From: Oscillospiraceae bacterium
GTDB taxonomy: Bacteria; Bacillota; Clostridia; Oscillospirales; Acutalibacteraceae
DNA length: 64,000 bases
Assembly: GCA_902802375.1 (NCBI GenBank)
Contig: CADCLS010000003.1
Coordinates: 36,392-100,391, forward strand
Direction of reading: 5' to 3'
The notes under the pieces: generated by a model
What the model saw: only the letters and a program-made list of their open reading frames with translations
The model's database searches: none
Told to the model about the DNA's origin: nothing
Part shown: positions 1 to 8,627 of the stretch, one piece after another
Layout of the letters: each line of letters starts with the position of its first letter
Position numbering within the stretch: the stretch's first letter is position 1
Position numbers and translations under genes: made by a program

Positions 1-205
1 CCAAGGCAGTGAGTTTGATTGTGTAATAATGCCGGTGTTTGGCGTGCCCACGCCATTGTGTTACAGGAATTTAATATATACCGCCATTACAAGGGCAAAA
101 AAGCTGTTTATTGCAGTAGGCGATAGAGGCACAATTCTTAAAATGTGCGCTAATGATAAAAAAACGCTGAGGTATACTCTGTTAAAGGAGTTTTTGTGCG
201 AATAA
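1..205 (+). CDS. recD2: RecD2-type ATP-dependent DNA helicase, C-terminus (partial)
   Basis: Only the last ~67 residues are in the window. The frame is open from base 2 to the TAA at 203-205. It contains QGSEFDCVIMPV followed by a YTAITRAKK block, the UvrD_C_2 signature of superfamily 1 helicases (motifs V and VI) that ends RecD-like proteins. RecD2 is a 5'-3' helicase used in DNA repair and recombination in bacteria without RecBCD. The stop codon abuts the start of comF, so the two are probably co-transcribed. The assignment to RecD2 rather than another SF1B helicase is inferred from the short tail and the comF neighbourhood. Confidence 0.8.
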   Translation, partial: QGSEFDCVIMPVFGVPTPLCYRNLIYTAITRAKKLFIAVGDRGTILKMCANDKKTLRYTLLKEFLCE

Positions 206-925
206 ATGAGAAAGAATACGGTTATAAGTTGTCTATATCCAAATAAATGCGCAGGTTGTGGCGAGATAATAGATGAGGACAAGATGTTTTGCAATTACTG
301 TAGCGCTTTTATAAATAATATAGATTTCAAAAACTTTTGCACAAAGTGCGGAATGGAAAAAGAAAATTGCCGGTGTAAATACCGTGAATTTCATTTTGAG
401 GGTAATATAGGGCTTTACAAAAACGAGGGTATTGCCAGAAAGGCTTACTATTCTTATAAACTCGGCAAAAGAAATTATCTTGCTTCGTTTTTTGCCGAGA
501 ACGCCGTTAAAGCCGTAAAATCAGCCTTTGTGAATGTGCCATTCGATGCGGTGTGTGCGGTTCCGACAGCGTTTAGAAGTCGCCTTAAACACGGATTTGA
601 CCATAACCGTACAATCGCACTAAAAATTGCTGAAATTATGAAAACGGAATATATCGACTCAGTGCTTAAAGCCAGGCATTTCCGGCGTTTACAACATAAA
701 AGCACATTCGCCGAAAGACTTGAAAATGTACGAGGTAAGTATTATACTGTCGGTAGGATAAGCAAAAAGTGCGTATTGTTATTTGACGACATTTATACAA
801 CGGGCGCAACGCTTGACGAATGCGCTAAGGAGCTTTTGTTTGCAGGCGTCCGTAAAGTGTATTGTGTTTCGGTGCTTATGACAGACAAACGCAAGAAAAA
901 AGAGGTGACGAAAAATGGCGACTGA
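206..925 (+). CDS. comF: ComF family phosphoribosyltransferase-like competence protein
   Basis: This 239-residue protein has an N-terminal zinc-binding region with Cys pairs (C15/C18, C29/C32, C45/C48) and a C-terminal type I phosphoribosyltransferase fold with the PRPP-loop motif DDIYTTGAT at about residues 194-202. ComF proteins work with the late competence machinery, bringing transformed single-stranded DNA through the membrane and linking it to PriA/DprA. The ATG directly follows the recD2 stop; the nearest Shine-Dalgarno sequence is aaaggag, 15 nt upstream, which suggests translational coupling. The last 11 bp overlap the next gene. dprA lies 3 kb downstream, so two natural-transformation genes share this locus. 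Confidence 0.9.
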   Translation: MRKNTVISCLYPNKCAGCGEIIDEDKMFCNYCSAFINNIDFKNFCTKCGMEKENCRCKYREFHFEGNIGLYKNEGIARKAYYSYKLGKRNYLASFFAENAVKAVKSAFVNVPFDAVCAVPTAFRSRLKHGFDHNRTIALKIAEIMKTEYIDSVLKARHFRRLQHKSTFAERLENVRGKYYTVGRISKKCVLLFDDIYTTGATLDECAKELLFAGVRKVYCVSVLMTDKRKKKEVTKNGD

Positions 926-1937
926 TATAGGAATAGATTTAGGCTCTTATAAAACGGTGATTTTTTCGAGTTCAAAAATAGTGCTTGAGGCACCGAGCTT
1001 TATAACCGTTGATAATGAAACATGGGAACCTGTGTATTACGGAGAAAAAGCGCGTCAGACGCTTGGCAGAACCCCGGATAGTCTTTTGTGTGTAAATCCC
1101 ATCGAGCACGGAAAAATATCGGATTATGATTTAGCTCAGAGTATGCTCAAATCGTATATGGATGACGCGTTCGGTAACAGAATTTTGCGACCGCGCATTA
1201 TGGCAACACTGCCTCCCGGGCTTACAGAGCTTCAGCATCATTCGCTTTCTAATGTTATTGAATCAAGCGGCGGAAGAAATATTTTCGTAATAGAATCGCC
1301 TTTGGCAATAGCTTACGGACTTGAGCTTGATTTTTCAAAGCCTCACGGCAACCTTATAATTGATATAGGTGCCGGCACTACCGACGCCGCCGTTATTTCT
1401 ATGGGAGGGATTGCGGTGTGCGAGTCTGCCCCCGTAGCTTCTTTTGATTTTGACAATCAGATAATAAAGTATGTAAGGTCGGAATATAACATTGAAATAG
1501 GCGCACTTACGGCAGAGGCGGTAAAAAAACAAATCGGCACGGTTATTGAAAGACCGGTTGAAATCGCTATGGTAGCAAAGGGCAGAAATGTATTTACGGG
1601 GCTGCCCGAAAGCTTCGAAATAACATCCGGAGAGATTTATTACGCTCTGAAGGAAACCGCAGCAGATATTTGCGACGCGGTGAGAAAGGTTTTGAATTTG
1701 ACCGACCCGGATTTGTTAGCCGATATAAAGAATGACGGGTTTTATCTTGCAGGCGGCGGCTCTAAGATATTTGGTATGGATGTTTTACTTTCTGAATTCC
1801 TTGGTACCAAGGCAATAGCTTTAGAGGACCCTGAGTACAGCGTGGTAAAGGGCGCCGCAGCAGCGCTCAGGCACAGTGATTCTCTTAAAAATGTAAATTA
1901 CCAGCTTCGTTCTATCAAAGAGCTTGAAATTTCTTAA
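915..1937 (+). CDS. MreB/Mbl-like bacterial actin, rod shape-determining protein
   Basis: The 340-residue protein carries the actin-like ATPase motifs: phosphate-1 GIDLGSYKT near residues 6-14, phosphate-2 IDIGAGTTDAAV near 149-160, and a C-terminal adenosine loop LAGGGSKIFGM. Length and order of motifs fit MreB/Mbl cytoskeletal proteins, which form membrane-associated filaments that guide lateral wall synthesis. It is not in the usual mreBCD cluster, and the first phosphate loop (GSYKT rather than GTANT/GTANI) is divergent, so it may be an Mbl/MreBH-like paralog. It overlaps comF by 11 bp and is followed by the strong infC promoter. Confidence 0.8.
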   Translation: MATDIGIDLGSYKTVIFSSSKIVLEAPSFITVDNETWEPVYYGEKARQTLGRTPDSLLCVNPIEHGKISDYDLAQSMLKSYMDDAFGNRILRPRIMATLPPGLTELQHHSLSNVIESSGGRNIFVIESPLAIAYGLELDFSKPHGNLIIDIGAGTTDAAVISMGGIAVCESAPVASFDFDNQIIKYVRSEYNIEIGALTAEAVKKQIGTVIERPVEIAMVAKGRNVFTGLPESFEITSGEIYYALKETAADICDAVRKVLNLTDPDLLADIKNDGFYLAGGGSKIFGMDVLLSEFLGTKAIALEDPEYSVVKGAAAALRHSDSLKNVNYQLRSIKELEIS

Positions 1938-1945
1938 AAACATAC

Positions 1946-1973
1946 TTGACAAATTATTATTTAGTGTTATAAT
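1946..1973 (+). promoter_or_regulatory. Sigma-70-type promoter of the infC-rpmI-rplT operon
   Basis: TTGACA (1946-1951) and TATAAT (1968-1973) are both perfect consensus hexamers with a 16-bp spacer. The promoter sits just after the MreB-like gene and before a structured leader, as expected for a highly expressed ribosomal operon. Confidence 0.85.
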
Positions 1974-1994
1974 ACTCATTGACAATGAAGTAGA

Positions 1995-2092
1995 AATGCC
2001 GTGTTTCTCACCCTGCGATTTTGTTTTCAGGGTTTATAGGAAGTATCTTTTCAGGACACGGGTATATTCTGCTCGTGTCCATATTTATTTTT
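1995..2092 (+). promoter_or_regulatory. Ribosomal protein leader with intrinsic attenuator upstream of infC
   Basis: The leader holds a terminator-like hairpin, GGACACG (2054-2060) with CGTGTCC (2074-2080), followed by a T-rich run (2081-2092). Just upstream, CCGTGT (1999-2004) can pair with ACACGG (2056-2061), which would destroy the terminator stem. ACCCTG (2010-2015) can pair with CAGGGT (2028-2033). This terminator/antiterminator layout matches the L20-controlled leader known for infC-rpmI-rplT in Firmicutes; that L20 is the ligand here is inferred. Confidence 0.7.
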
Positions 2093-2107
2093 CGGAGGTG
2101 CTTTGCA

Positions 2108-2626
2108 ATAAGCAGTAAGGAATTAGCCATAAATGAGGCAATCAAATTCAAAGAGGTACGCGTTATAGGCGAGGACGGAACACAGCTCGGCATTATGCCT
2201 GTTGATAAGGCGCTTAAGGCGGCTTATGAAAAGGATCTTGACCTTGTAAATATTTCACCGAATGCTACGCCGCCGGTTTGTAAAATTATGAATTACGGTA
2301 AGTACCGTTTTGAGCAGTCCAAAAAGGAAAAAGAAGTCCGTAAAAATCAAAAGATAATCGAGATTAAGGAAATAAGACTCGGTCTCGGTATTGATGTTCA
2401 CGACTTTGAAACCAAAGGTAACCAAGCTATAAAATTTCTTAAAAGTGGAAACAAGGTAAAGGTATCTATCCGTTTTCGCGGCAGAGAGCTTGGCCATCCG
2501 GAAATAGGCCTTGATACTATGGCTCGCTTTGCAAGCTATTGCGAGGAATTTTCAAATGTTGAGAAAGCCGCTAAAATGGAAGGGCGGAATATGTTAATGT
2601 TTTTAGCCCCTAAATCGGCTAAATAA
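2108..2626 (+). CDS. infC: Translation initiation factor IF-3, with ATA start codon
   Basis: The protein has the IF-3 N-domain ([22 protein letters not shown]), the lysine-rich linker and the C-domain ([21 protein letters not shown]). IF-3 binds the 30S subunit, prevents premature 70S formation and proofreads start codons. The frame is open back to an ATG at 2021, but that would add ~29 non-homologous residues through the attenuator. The family N-terminus falls at an ATA codon (2108) exactly 8 nt after a strong GGAGGT (2094-2099), giving 172 residues, the usual size. Rare AUU/AUC/AUA starts are known for infC and allow autoregulation through IF-3's own start-codon discrimination. Confidence 0.9.
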   Translation: MSSKELAINEAIKFKEVRVIGEDGTQLGIMPVDKALKAAYEKDLDLVNISPNATPPVCKIMNYGKYRFEQSKKEKEVRKNQKIIEIKEIRLGLGIDVHDFETKGNQAIKFLKSGNKVKVSIRFRGRELGHPEIGLDTMARFASYCEEFSNVEKAAKMEGRNMLMFLAPKSAK

Positions 2627-2645
2627 GAATATTGGAGGATTAAAA

Positions 2646-2843
2646 ATGCCTAAGATTAAAACACACAGCGGCGCTAAAAAGCGCTTCAAACTCACAAAAA
2701 ACGGCAAGGTAAAACGCGCACATGCTTTTAAGTCGCATATTCTTAATAAGAAGACAACAAAGCGTAAAAGAAATCTGCGCAAGGTCGTATGCGCTGATGT
2801 AACGAATGTTGCAGCAGTTAAGAAAATGATTCCTTATAAGTAA
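2646..2843 (+). CDS. rpmI: 50S ribosomal protein L35
   Basis: This 65-residue, very basic protein has the L35 start ([14 protein letters not shown]) and the [16 protein letters not shown] block. It is a small late-assembly component of the large subunit. It lies 19 bp after infC with the SD ggagg, between infC and rplT as in almost all Firmicutes, so it should share the leader-controlled transcript. Confidence 0.97.
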   Translation: MPKIKTHSGAKKRFKLTKNGKVKRAHAFKSHILNKKTTKRKRNLRKVVCADVTNVAAVKKMIPYK

Positions 2844-2872
2844 TTAAGGACTTGAAAGTGGAGGTAACTTAA

Positions 2873-3232
2873 ATGGCTCGTGTAAAAGGTGCGTTAGCAA
2901 CACGCAAGAGAAGAAAAAAGACATTAAAACTTGCTAAAGGTTATTTTGGTGCAAAATCAAAACTTTTTAAGACCGCTAAAGAAGCGGTAATGAAATCAGG
3001 CAATTATGCCTATATCGGCCGCAGGCAGAAGAAGCGCGATTTTCGTCGCCTTTGGATAACCCGTATTTCTGCTGCAGCAAAAATCAACGGTATGAATTAT
3101 TCAACATTTATGAACGGTCTTAAAAAGGCAGGCGTTCAGATTAACCGTAAGATGTTAGCTGATATTGCGGTAAACGATCCGGCAGGTTTTGAAAACCTTG
3201 CTAAGAACGCAAAAAAGGCGCTCGAAAAATAA
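2873..3232 (+). CDS. rplT: 50S ribosomal protein L20
   Basis: The 119-residue basic protein begins with [15 protein letters not shown] and holds the conserved [17 protein letters not shown] segment of L20. L20 is needed for early 23S rRNA assembly and, in Firmicutes, represses its own operon by binding the infC leader. It is the last gene of the operon and is followed by a clear terminator. Start ATG follows the SD ggaggt by 6 nt. Confidence 0.97.
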   Translation: MARVKGALATRKRRKKTLKLAKGYFGAKSKLFKTAKEAVMKSGNYAYIGRRQKKRDFRRLWITRISAAAKINGMNYSTFMNGLKKAGVQINRKMLADIAVNDPAGFENLAKNAKKALEK

Positions 3233-3238
3233 TTGTTT

Positions 3239-3275
3239 CGCCCGAGAGTTTTAATCTCGGGCGCATTTTGCTTTT
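3239..3275 (+). terminator. Rho-independent terminator of the infC-rpmI-rplT operon
   Basis: Stem CGCCCGAGA (3239-3247) pairs with TCTCGGGCG (3255-3263) around a 7-nt loop, followed by attttgctttt. Confidence 0.9.
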
Positions 3276-3290
3276 AATAAGGTGATAAAA

Positions 3291-4073
3291 ATGCTTGATT
3301 TTAAGCAAATTTCGGCAAAAGACAACCGTCTTATAAAGCTTACGGCGCTTTTGCAAAAGTCGTCAAAAGCGCGAAAAGAGAACTCTCTTTTTGTGCTTGA
3401 GGGTCCGCGTATTTGCAAGGACGCGGCTGAAAACGGTGTATTGTTTGATACGCTTATTTTATCAGATTCCGTATATGAAAATATGTCTGACGATGTATTA
3501 CTTTTATGCAAAAATGCCGATAACGGTGCCGTAGTACGCGATGATTTATTCAAAAAAATCAGCGATACCGCCTCACCTCAGGGTATAATTGCTTTGTGCA
3601 TTATGCCAACGCAGAAAGAAAGTATAGACAACTTAGGCAGATTTGTGGCGCTTGAAAACATTGCAGACCCGGCAAATATCGGAGCTATTGCGCGAACGGC
3701 TGAAGCTCTCGGCATTGACGGGATAATTATTTCGGGCGATTCCTGCGATATTTATTCGCCGAAAGCACTCAGAGCCTCTATGGGCACACTTCTTCGTATG
3801 CCGTTATATTTTTGTGATGATATTATATCTTTCCTTAATAAAAATTCTTTAAGAGGCTTTGCTTGTATACCTGTAGCTTCGGCAGATATAAGCTTTGGGG
3901 ATTTTAAGTTTTCTGACGGTGATGTGGTAATTATAGGAAATGAGGCAAACGGTCTTACCGAAGCAACAAAAATCGGTGCTTATAAAACTGTCACGATAAA
4001 TATGCGCGGAAGTGCGGAGTCACTTAATGCTGCCGCCGCCGCGGCTATAGCTATGTGGGAGCTGATAAAGTAG
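3291..4073 (+). CDS. TrmH/SpoU-family RNA 2'-O-ribose methyltransferase
   Basis: The SPOUT methyltransferase motifs are present: motif 1 ALENIADPANIGAIARTAEALG, motif 2 IIGNEANGL and motif 3 with an ESLNAAAAAAIAM helix near the C-terminus, in a protein of 260 residues. An N-terminal substrate-binding domain (LIKLTALLQKSSKARKENSLFVLEGPR) precedes it, as in RlmB/TsnR-like enzymes that methylate rRNA or tRNA riboses with SAM. A GTG at 3282 would add three residues, but aaggtga (3279-3285) is the SD for ATG 3291. The exact target nucleotide cannot be told from sequence. In many Firmicutes this gene also follows rplT. Confidence 0.88.
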   Translation: MLDFKQISAKDNRLIKLTALLQKSSKARKENSLFVLEGPRICKDAAENGVLFDTLILSDSVYENMSDDVLLLCKNADNGAVVRDDLFKKISDTASPQGIIALCIMPTQKESIDNLGRFVALENIADPANIGAIARTAEALGIDGIIISGDSCDIYSPKALRASMGTLLRMPLYFCDDIISFLNKNSLRGFACIPVASADISFGDFKFSDGDVVIIGNEANGLTEATKIGAYKTVTINMRGSAESLNAAAAAAIAMWELIK

Positions 4074-4082
4074 GGGATTTTT

Positions 4083-5216
4083 ATGGATAACAGGATTTAT
4101 AATATTTTGCTGTTAAACTCTGTATTTGGTGCCGGCAGTCAGAGAGCTGTTAAAATCTATGCAAAACTTAATGAAATGCGTTTACTTGATTTGCCTATCG
4201 AAAAATCAGTTCTTAAAGCCGGAATTGATGATACAACTCGTGAGCGCTTACTCGGCGTTAAAAAAGAGCGCATAGATAAGGTGATTTCCGATTGTAAAAG
4301 AGCAGATATAAGGATTTTGCCGATTTATGATACCGGTTATCCTGAATGTCTTCGTAATATAGCCGTTCCGCCTATTGTTCTTTTTGTAAAGGGCGAACTG
4401 CCTGATTTTGATAATTTGCCCGTATTCTGCATCGTAGGGCCGAGGAAAATCACCGATTTCGGGAGGAAAGCGGCGTATTCGCTTGCGAGAAGACTTTCTA
4501 AAGCCGGTATGATTATTGTCAGCGGTTCGGCAGAAGGCGGCGACTTTTCTGCGCATTCGGGTGTTTTGAGCGTGTCCGGCAAATCGGTTATGGTTTCGGC
4601 TGACGGTATTATAACTCAGCTCAATTCAAAAAATCATCTGCTCTGTAAAAATCTGCTTAAAAACGGCTGCATTATAAGCGAATGTCCTCCTCGCGAAGTG
4701 GCGCGGAAATATAGTTTTCCTATAAGAAACAGGATAATGTCCGGTCTGAGCCTCGGTGTGGCAATAGTTGAAGCACCCGAGAAAAGCGGTACGCTGATAA
4801 CCGCAAGTCACGCGGCGGATCAGGGTAAAGATGTATTTGTAATACCCGGTAATCCTACGGATAATGCGTATAAAGGCACAAATGCACTTCTTCGTGACGG
4901 CGCTATGCCGCTGCTTGAAGCATCGGATATATTTTTAAGGTATTCTGAGGAGTTCCCCGAACAAATTGACATTAAAAAGGCATACAGCGGTGAAGATTCT
5001 AAAAAGTTAAAGAAAAATTCACAAAAAAAGTTACTGTCTGCTCTTTCAAAAGAGGCGCAGTTAGTGTATAATAATTTGAATGAGCATCAGTTTTCGGCAG
5101 ATGATTTATATGTGCCGGAGTTGGATGCAGGAAGCCTTATTTCGGCTCTTACCGAGCTTGAAATTGAGCACTATATCATATCCGTACCCGGCGGAACCTA
5201 TAAAATTTCAGATTAG
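4083..5216 (+). CDS. dprA: DNA-processing protein DprA
   Basis: The 377-residue protein contains the Rossmann-like DprA core with FCIVGPRKITDFGRKAAYSLA, SGSAEGGDFSAHSG and the FPIRNRIMSGLS/GTLITASHAADQGKDVFVIPG blocks, followed by a short C-terminal winged-helix-like segment. DprA binds incoming single-stranded DNA and loads RecA during transformation. The usual glycine-arginine motif G(M/A)ARGID is altered to GSAEGGD, a noticeable local divergence. It starts 9 bp after the methyltransferase and is followed by topA, a conserved dprA-topA-trmFO order in Firmicutes. Confidence 0.92.
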   Translation: MDNRIYNILLLNSVFGAGSQRAVKIYAKLNEMRLLDLPIEKSVLKAGIDDTTRERLLGVKKERIDKVISDCKRADIRILPIYDTGYPECLRNIAVPPIVLFVKGELPDFDNLPVFCIVGPRKITDFGRKAAYSLARRLSKAGMIIVSGSAEGGDFSAHSGVLSVSGKSVMVSADGIITQLNSKNHLLCKNLLKNGCIISECPPREVARKYSFPIRNRIMSGLSLGVAIVEAPEKSGTLITASHAADQGKDVFVIPGNPTDNAYKGTNALLRDGAMPLLEASDIFLRYSEEFPEQIDIKKAYSGEDSKKLKKNSQKKLLSALSKEAQLVYNNLNEHQFSADDLYVPELDAGSLISALTELEIEHYIISVPGGTYKISD

Positions 5217-5232
5217 TAAAGGGAGTTTTGAA

Positions 5233-7326
5233 ATGTCAAAACTGGTTATTGTTGAGTCACCTACTAAGGTTAAGAGCATAAAGAAGTATTTAGGCTCTGA
5301 TTATAGCGTTATGGCATCAATGGGGCATATCAGAGATTTGCCGAAATCAAAGTTCGGAATAGATGTCGATAACGGCTTCAAACCTGATTATATAAATATG
5401 CCGGAGAAAAAAGAGCTTATTAAATCCTTGAAAGCGGCGGCGGCGCAGAGCGATTTTGTATATCTTGCAACCGACCCTGACCGTGAGGGTGAAGCTATTT
5501 CATGGCATTTGGCAAATATACTGGGATTAAGCCTTGATGATGAAAACCGCATTTCTTTCAATGAAATTACTAAAAGCGGTGTTGAAAAAGGAATTAAAAA
5601 TCCCCATAAAATAGATATTAATTTAGTTGACGCACAGCAGGCTCGCCGCGTGGTTGACAGAATAGTTGGTTATAAGCTTAGCCCTTTCCTTTGGAAAAAG
5701 GTCAAAAGCGGTCTTTCAGCCGGAAGAGTTCAAACTGTAGCTTTAAGGCTCATAGTAGACCGAGAGCGCGAGATTGAGGCGTTTGTACCTGAAGAGTATT
5801 GGACGATAGATGCCAAGCTTTTAAGCGGTACAAAGTCATTTACCGCGCGTCTTTTCGGTATGGCAGACGGTAAGAAGCTTGATGTCGTACATGATGAAAA
5901 AACTGCACTCGGCATAGCAGATAGCCTTAAAGATAAAAAGTTTACGGTAGCGGATGTTAAAAAGGGCACGCGCACACGCCAGCCTGCGCCTCCGTTTACA
6001 ACCTCTACACTTCAGCAGGAGGCTTCAAGAAAGCTTAATTTTACAGGTCAGCGAACCATGAGCGTGGCTCAAAAGCTTTATGAAGGCGTTGATGTTGAGG
6101 GCTTTGGCACTACCGGTCTTATCACCTATATGCGTACGGATTCGCTTCGTATATCCGAGGAAGCCCGTGCCGCCGCTCAACAGTATATTTCAGAGATTTA
6201 CGGTGGCAATTATTTACCGGCAAAACCTCGCTATTTCAAAACAAAAAGCGGTGCGCAAGATGCTCATGAGGCTATAAGACCTACCAATGTTTTTATAACG
6301 CCAAACAAGGCAAAAGCATCTCTTACAGCAGAACAGTATAAGCTTTATAAGCTTATTTGGGAGAGATTTTTGGCGTCTTTAATGGCGGCGTCAATTCAAA
6401 ATACCGTAAGCGTTGATATACTCGCCGGCGATTATCTTTTCAAAGCAAGCGGATATAAGGTTAAATTCGACGGATTCACCGTTCTTTACGAAGAGGGCAA
6501 GGATGAGGAAACTGACGATAATGTAACACTACCTGAGATGAGCAAGGGAGATAGTCTTAAGCTAAAAGCACTTCTTCCGAATCAGCATTTCACTCAGCCA
6601 CCCGCCCGTTATACCGAGCCTACGCTTATTAAAACGCTCGATGAAAACGGAATTGGCAGACCGTCAACCTATGCGCCTATAATTTCAAATATTTTGCAAA
6701 GGGAATACATTGAAAGGGAAAAGAAATCATTGAAGCCTACTACCCTCGGTATTCTTGTGTGTGACCTTATAAATGAATATTTCAAAAAAATCATTGATAC
6801 GAAATTTACCGCAAATCTCGAAAATAGCCTTGATAAGATAGGCACAGGTGATGAAGAGTGGTTAAATACGGTATCCGATTTCTACAAGGATTTCGATGCG
6901 CTTTATAAAAAGGCTGAAAAGGCGCTTGACGGGAAGCGAGTTAAGATACCGGTTGTTGAAAGCGATGTAATCTGCGAAAAATGCGGCAGAAAAATGGTTG
7001 AACGCTCAGGCAGGTTTGGAAAATTTTTAGCTTGCCCCGGTTACCCTGAGTGCAAGAACACCAAGCCTATGCCGGAAAACGAAATCAAAGAACCCTGTCC
7101 GGTTTGCGGCGGCAAGCTTGTTAAGAGAATTTCCAAAAAAGGAAAGAAATTCTATGGTTGCTCGAATTATCCTAACTGCAATTTTGCGGCTCCGGGAATT
7201 CCTACCGGCGATAAATGCCCGGAGTGCGGCGGCTATATAATTAAGGGACTTCGCGGCAGAAAGTACTGTATGAATGCGGATTGTCCCACGAGAAAAACCA
7301 AAAAAGAAAAGGAAAACGGGAAATGA
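5233..7326 (+). CDS. topA: DNA topoisomerase I (type IA)
   Basis: The protein of 697 residues has a Toprim domain at the start (KLVIVESPTKVKSIKKYLG; ATDPDREGEAISWHLA), the catalytic tyrosine in the TYMRTDSLRIS motif, and three C-terminal Cys4 zinc-ribbon units (CEKCG...CPGYPECKN, CPVCGG...CSNYPNCNF, CPECGG...CMNADCP). It relaxes negative supercoils by cutting one strand. The reading frame extends upstream inside dprA to 5080, but ATG 5233 follows the SD gggag and matches the family N-terminus. It overlaps trmFO by ATGA. Confidence 0.96.
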   Translation: MSKLVIVESPTKVKSIKKYLGSDYSVMASMGHIRDLPKSKFGIDVDNGFKPDYINMPEKKELIKSLKAAAAQSDFVYLATDPDREGEAISWHLANILGLSLDDENRISFNEITKSGVEKGIKNPHKIDINLVDAQQARRVVDRIVGYKLSPFLWKKVKSGLSAGRVQTVALRLIVDREREIEAFVPEEYWTIDAKLLSGTKSFTARLFGMADGKKLDVVHDEKTALGIADSLKDKKFTVADVKKGTRTRQPAPPFTTSTLQQEASRKLNFTGQRTMSVAQKLYEGVDVEGFGTTGLITYMRTDSLRISEEARAAAQQYISEIYGGNYLPAKPRYFKTKSGAQDAHEAIRPTNVFITPNKAKASLTAEQYKLYKLIWERFLASLMAASIQNTVSVDILAGDYLFKASGYKVKFDGFTVLYEEGKDEETDDNVTLPEMSKGDSLKLKALLPNQHFTQPPARYTEPTLIKTLDENGIGRPSTYAPIISNILQREYIEREKKSLKPTTLGILVCDLINEYFKKIIDTKFTANLENSLDKIGTGDEEWLNTVSDFYKDFDALYKKAEKALDGKRVKIPVVESDVICEKCGRKMVERSGRFGKFLACPGYPECKNTKPMPENEIKEPCPVCGGKLVKRISKKGKKFYGCSNYPNCNFAAPGIPTGDKCPECGGYIIKGLRGRKYCMNADCPTRKTKKEKENGK

Positions 7327-8627
7327 GTAAAATCACCGTTATCGGTGCCGGTCTCGCCGGGTGTGAAGCGGCGTTTGCAGCGGCAAACTTAGGCGTAAGC
7401 GTTGACCTTATAGATATGAAGCCGGAAAAGCATTCGCCGGCGCATAAAAGCGATTTGTTCTCAGAGCTTGTATGTTCAAATTCACTAAAGGCGGCGCGTA
7501 TTGATTCCGCGGCAGGACTTTTGAAGGAAGAGATGCGCCGTTTAGGCTCTGTTTGCCTAAAGGCTGCGGATAAATGCACAGTCGCTGCCGGCGGTGCTTT
7601 GGCAGTTGACCGTGATAAGTTTTCCTTTTTAGTCACCGAAAGCATTAAAAATCATCCGAATATAAATATAATCACAAAAACCGTTTCGCAGTTACCTGAA
7701 AACGGCATTACTGTAATCGCTACAGGTCCGCTTACCGATGACGATTTAGCACGCGATATTGAGAAATACTGCGGTCAAAGTAATCTAAGCTTCTTTGATG
7801 CCGCCGCACCTATAGTGACGGCAGAAAGTGTAGATATGAGTATAGCTTTTTCGGCTTCAAGGTACTCAGAAGGTGAGGGCGATTATATAAACTGCCCTAT
7901 GGATAAAGCACAATATGAGGCATTTTATGATGCTCTTGTGAATGCCGAGTCGGCACAACTTCACGGTGTTGACAGCGGTCTTAAGGTATACGAGGGCTGT
8001 ATGCCGATTGAAGTGCTTGCAAAGCGCGGGGGTGACGCCATTCGTTTTGGCCCTATGAAGCCGGTAGGACTAAGGGACCCGAGATCGGGTCACAGACCTT
8101 GGGCGGCAGTACAACTGAGAAAAGAAAATAAAGACGGAACACTATACAATATTGTCGGTTTTCAAACCAACCTGAAATTCGGTGAGCAAAAGAGAGTTTT
8201 CAGTATGATACCGGGACTTGAAAATGCCGAGTTTGTACGGTACGGGGTTATGCACCGCAATACTTTTATTAATTCTCCAAGGCTGCTTAGTGACAATTTA
8301 TCATTAAGGAAAAACGGTAATATCTTTTTTGCAGGTCAGCTTTCCGGTGTTGAGGGGTATATGGAATCGGCGGCAAGCGGTATTGTTGCCGGTATAAACG
8401 CGGCAAGAAATGTTTTGAAGCAAAAACCGTTAATTTTGCCGGATTATACCATGATAGGCGCACTTCTCGGATTTATTACCGACGAAACAGTAAATAATTT
8501 TCAGCCTATGGGGGCAAATTTCGGTGTACTGCCGCCACTTGAAGAGCAGATAAGGGATAAGCGCGAGCGATATGCGGCATTTGCCCGTAGGTCACTCAAA
8601 GCTTACGATAGGGGAGAAATTATATGA
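7323..8627 (+). CDS. trmFO: Methylenetetrahydrofolate-tRNA-(uracil-5-)-methyltransferase TrmFO
   Basis: The 434-residue flavoprotein starts with the dinucleotide-binding motif VIGAGLAGCEAAFAAANLG and carries the family blocks SDLFSELVCSNSLKA, YEGCMPIEVLAKRG and FAGQLSGVEGYMESAASG. TrmFO makes 5-methyluridine at position 54 of tRNAs using 5,10-methylene-THF and FAD, the folate-dependent route typical of Gram-positives. It overlaps topA upstream and plsX downstream by ATGA, so it is in the same transcription unit. The ATG at 7323 is chosen because it gives the canonical N-terminus. Confidence 0.96.
   Translation: MSKITVIGAGLAGCEAAFAAANLGVSVDLIDMKPEKHSPAHKSDLFSELVCSNSLKAARIDSAAGLLKEEMRRLGSVCLKAADKCTVAAGGALAVDRDKFSFLVTESIKNHPNINIITKTVSQLPENGITVIATGPLTDDDLARDIEKYCGQSNLSFFDAAAPIVTAESVDMSIAFSASRYSEGEGDYINCPMDKAQYEAFYDALVNAESAQLHGVDSGLKVYEGCMPIEVLAKRGGDAIRFGPMKPVGLRDPRSGHRPWAAVQLRKENKDGTLYNIVGFQTNLKFGEQKRVFSMIPGLENAEFVRYGVMHRNTFINSPRLLSDNLSLRKNGNIFFAGQLSGVEGYMESAASGIVAGINAARNVLKQKPLILPDYTMIGALLGFITDETVNNFQPMGANFGVLPPLEEQIRDKRERYAAFARRSLKAYDRGEII

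Noticed and set aside
2021-2107. Extended IF-3 N-terminus starting at ATG 2021
   Set aside because: The extra residues are encoded by the attenuator hairpin, are hydrophobic and unlike IF-3, and lack an SD.
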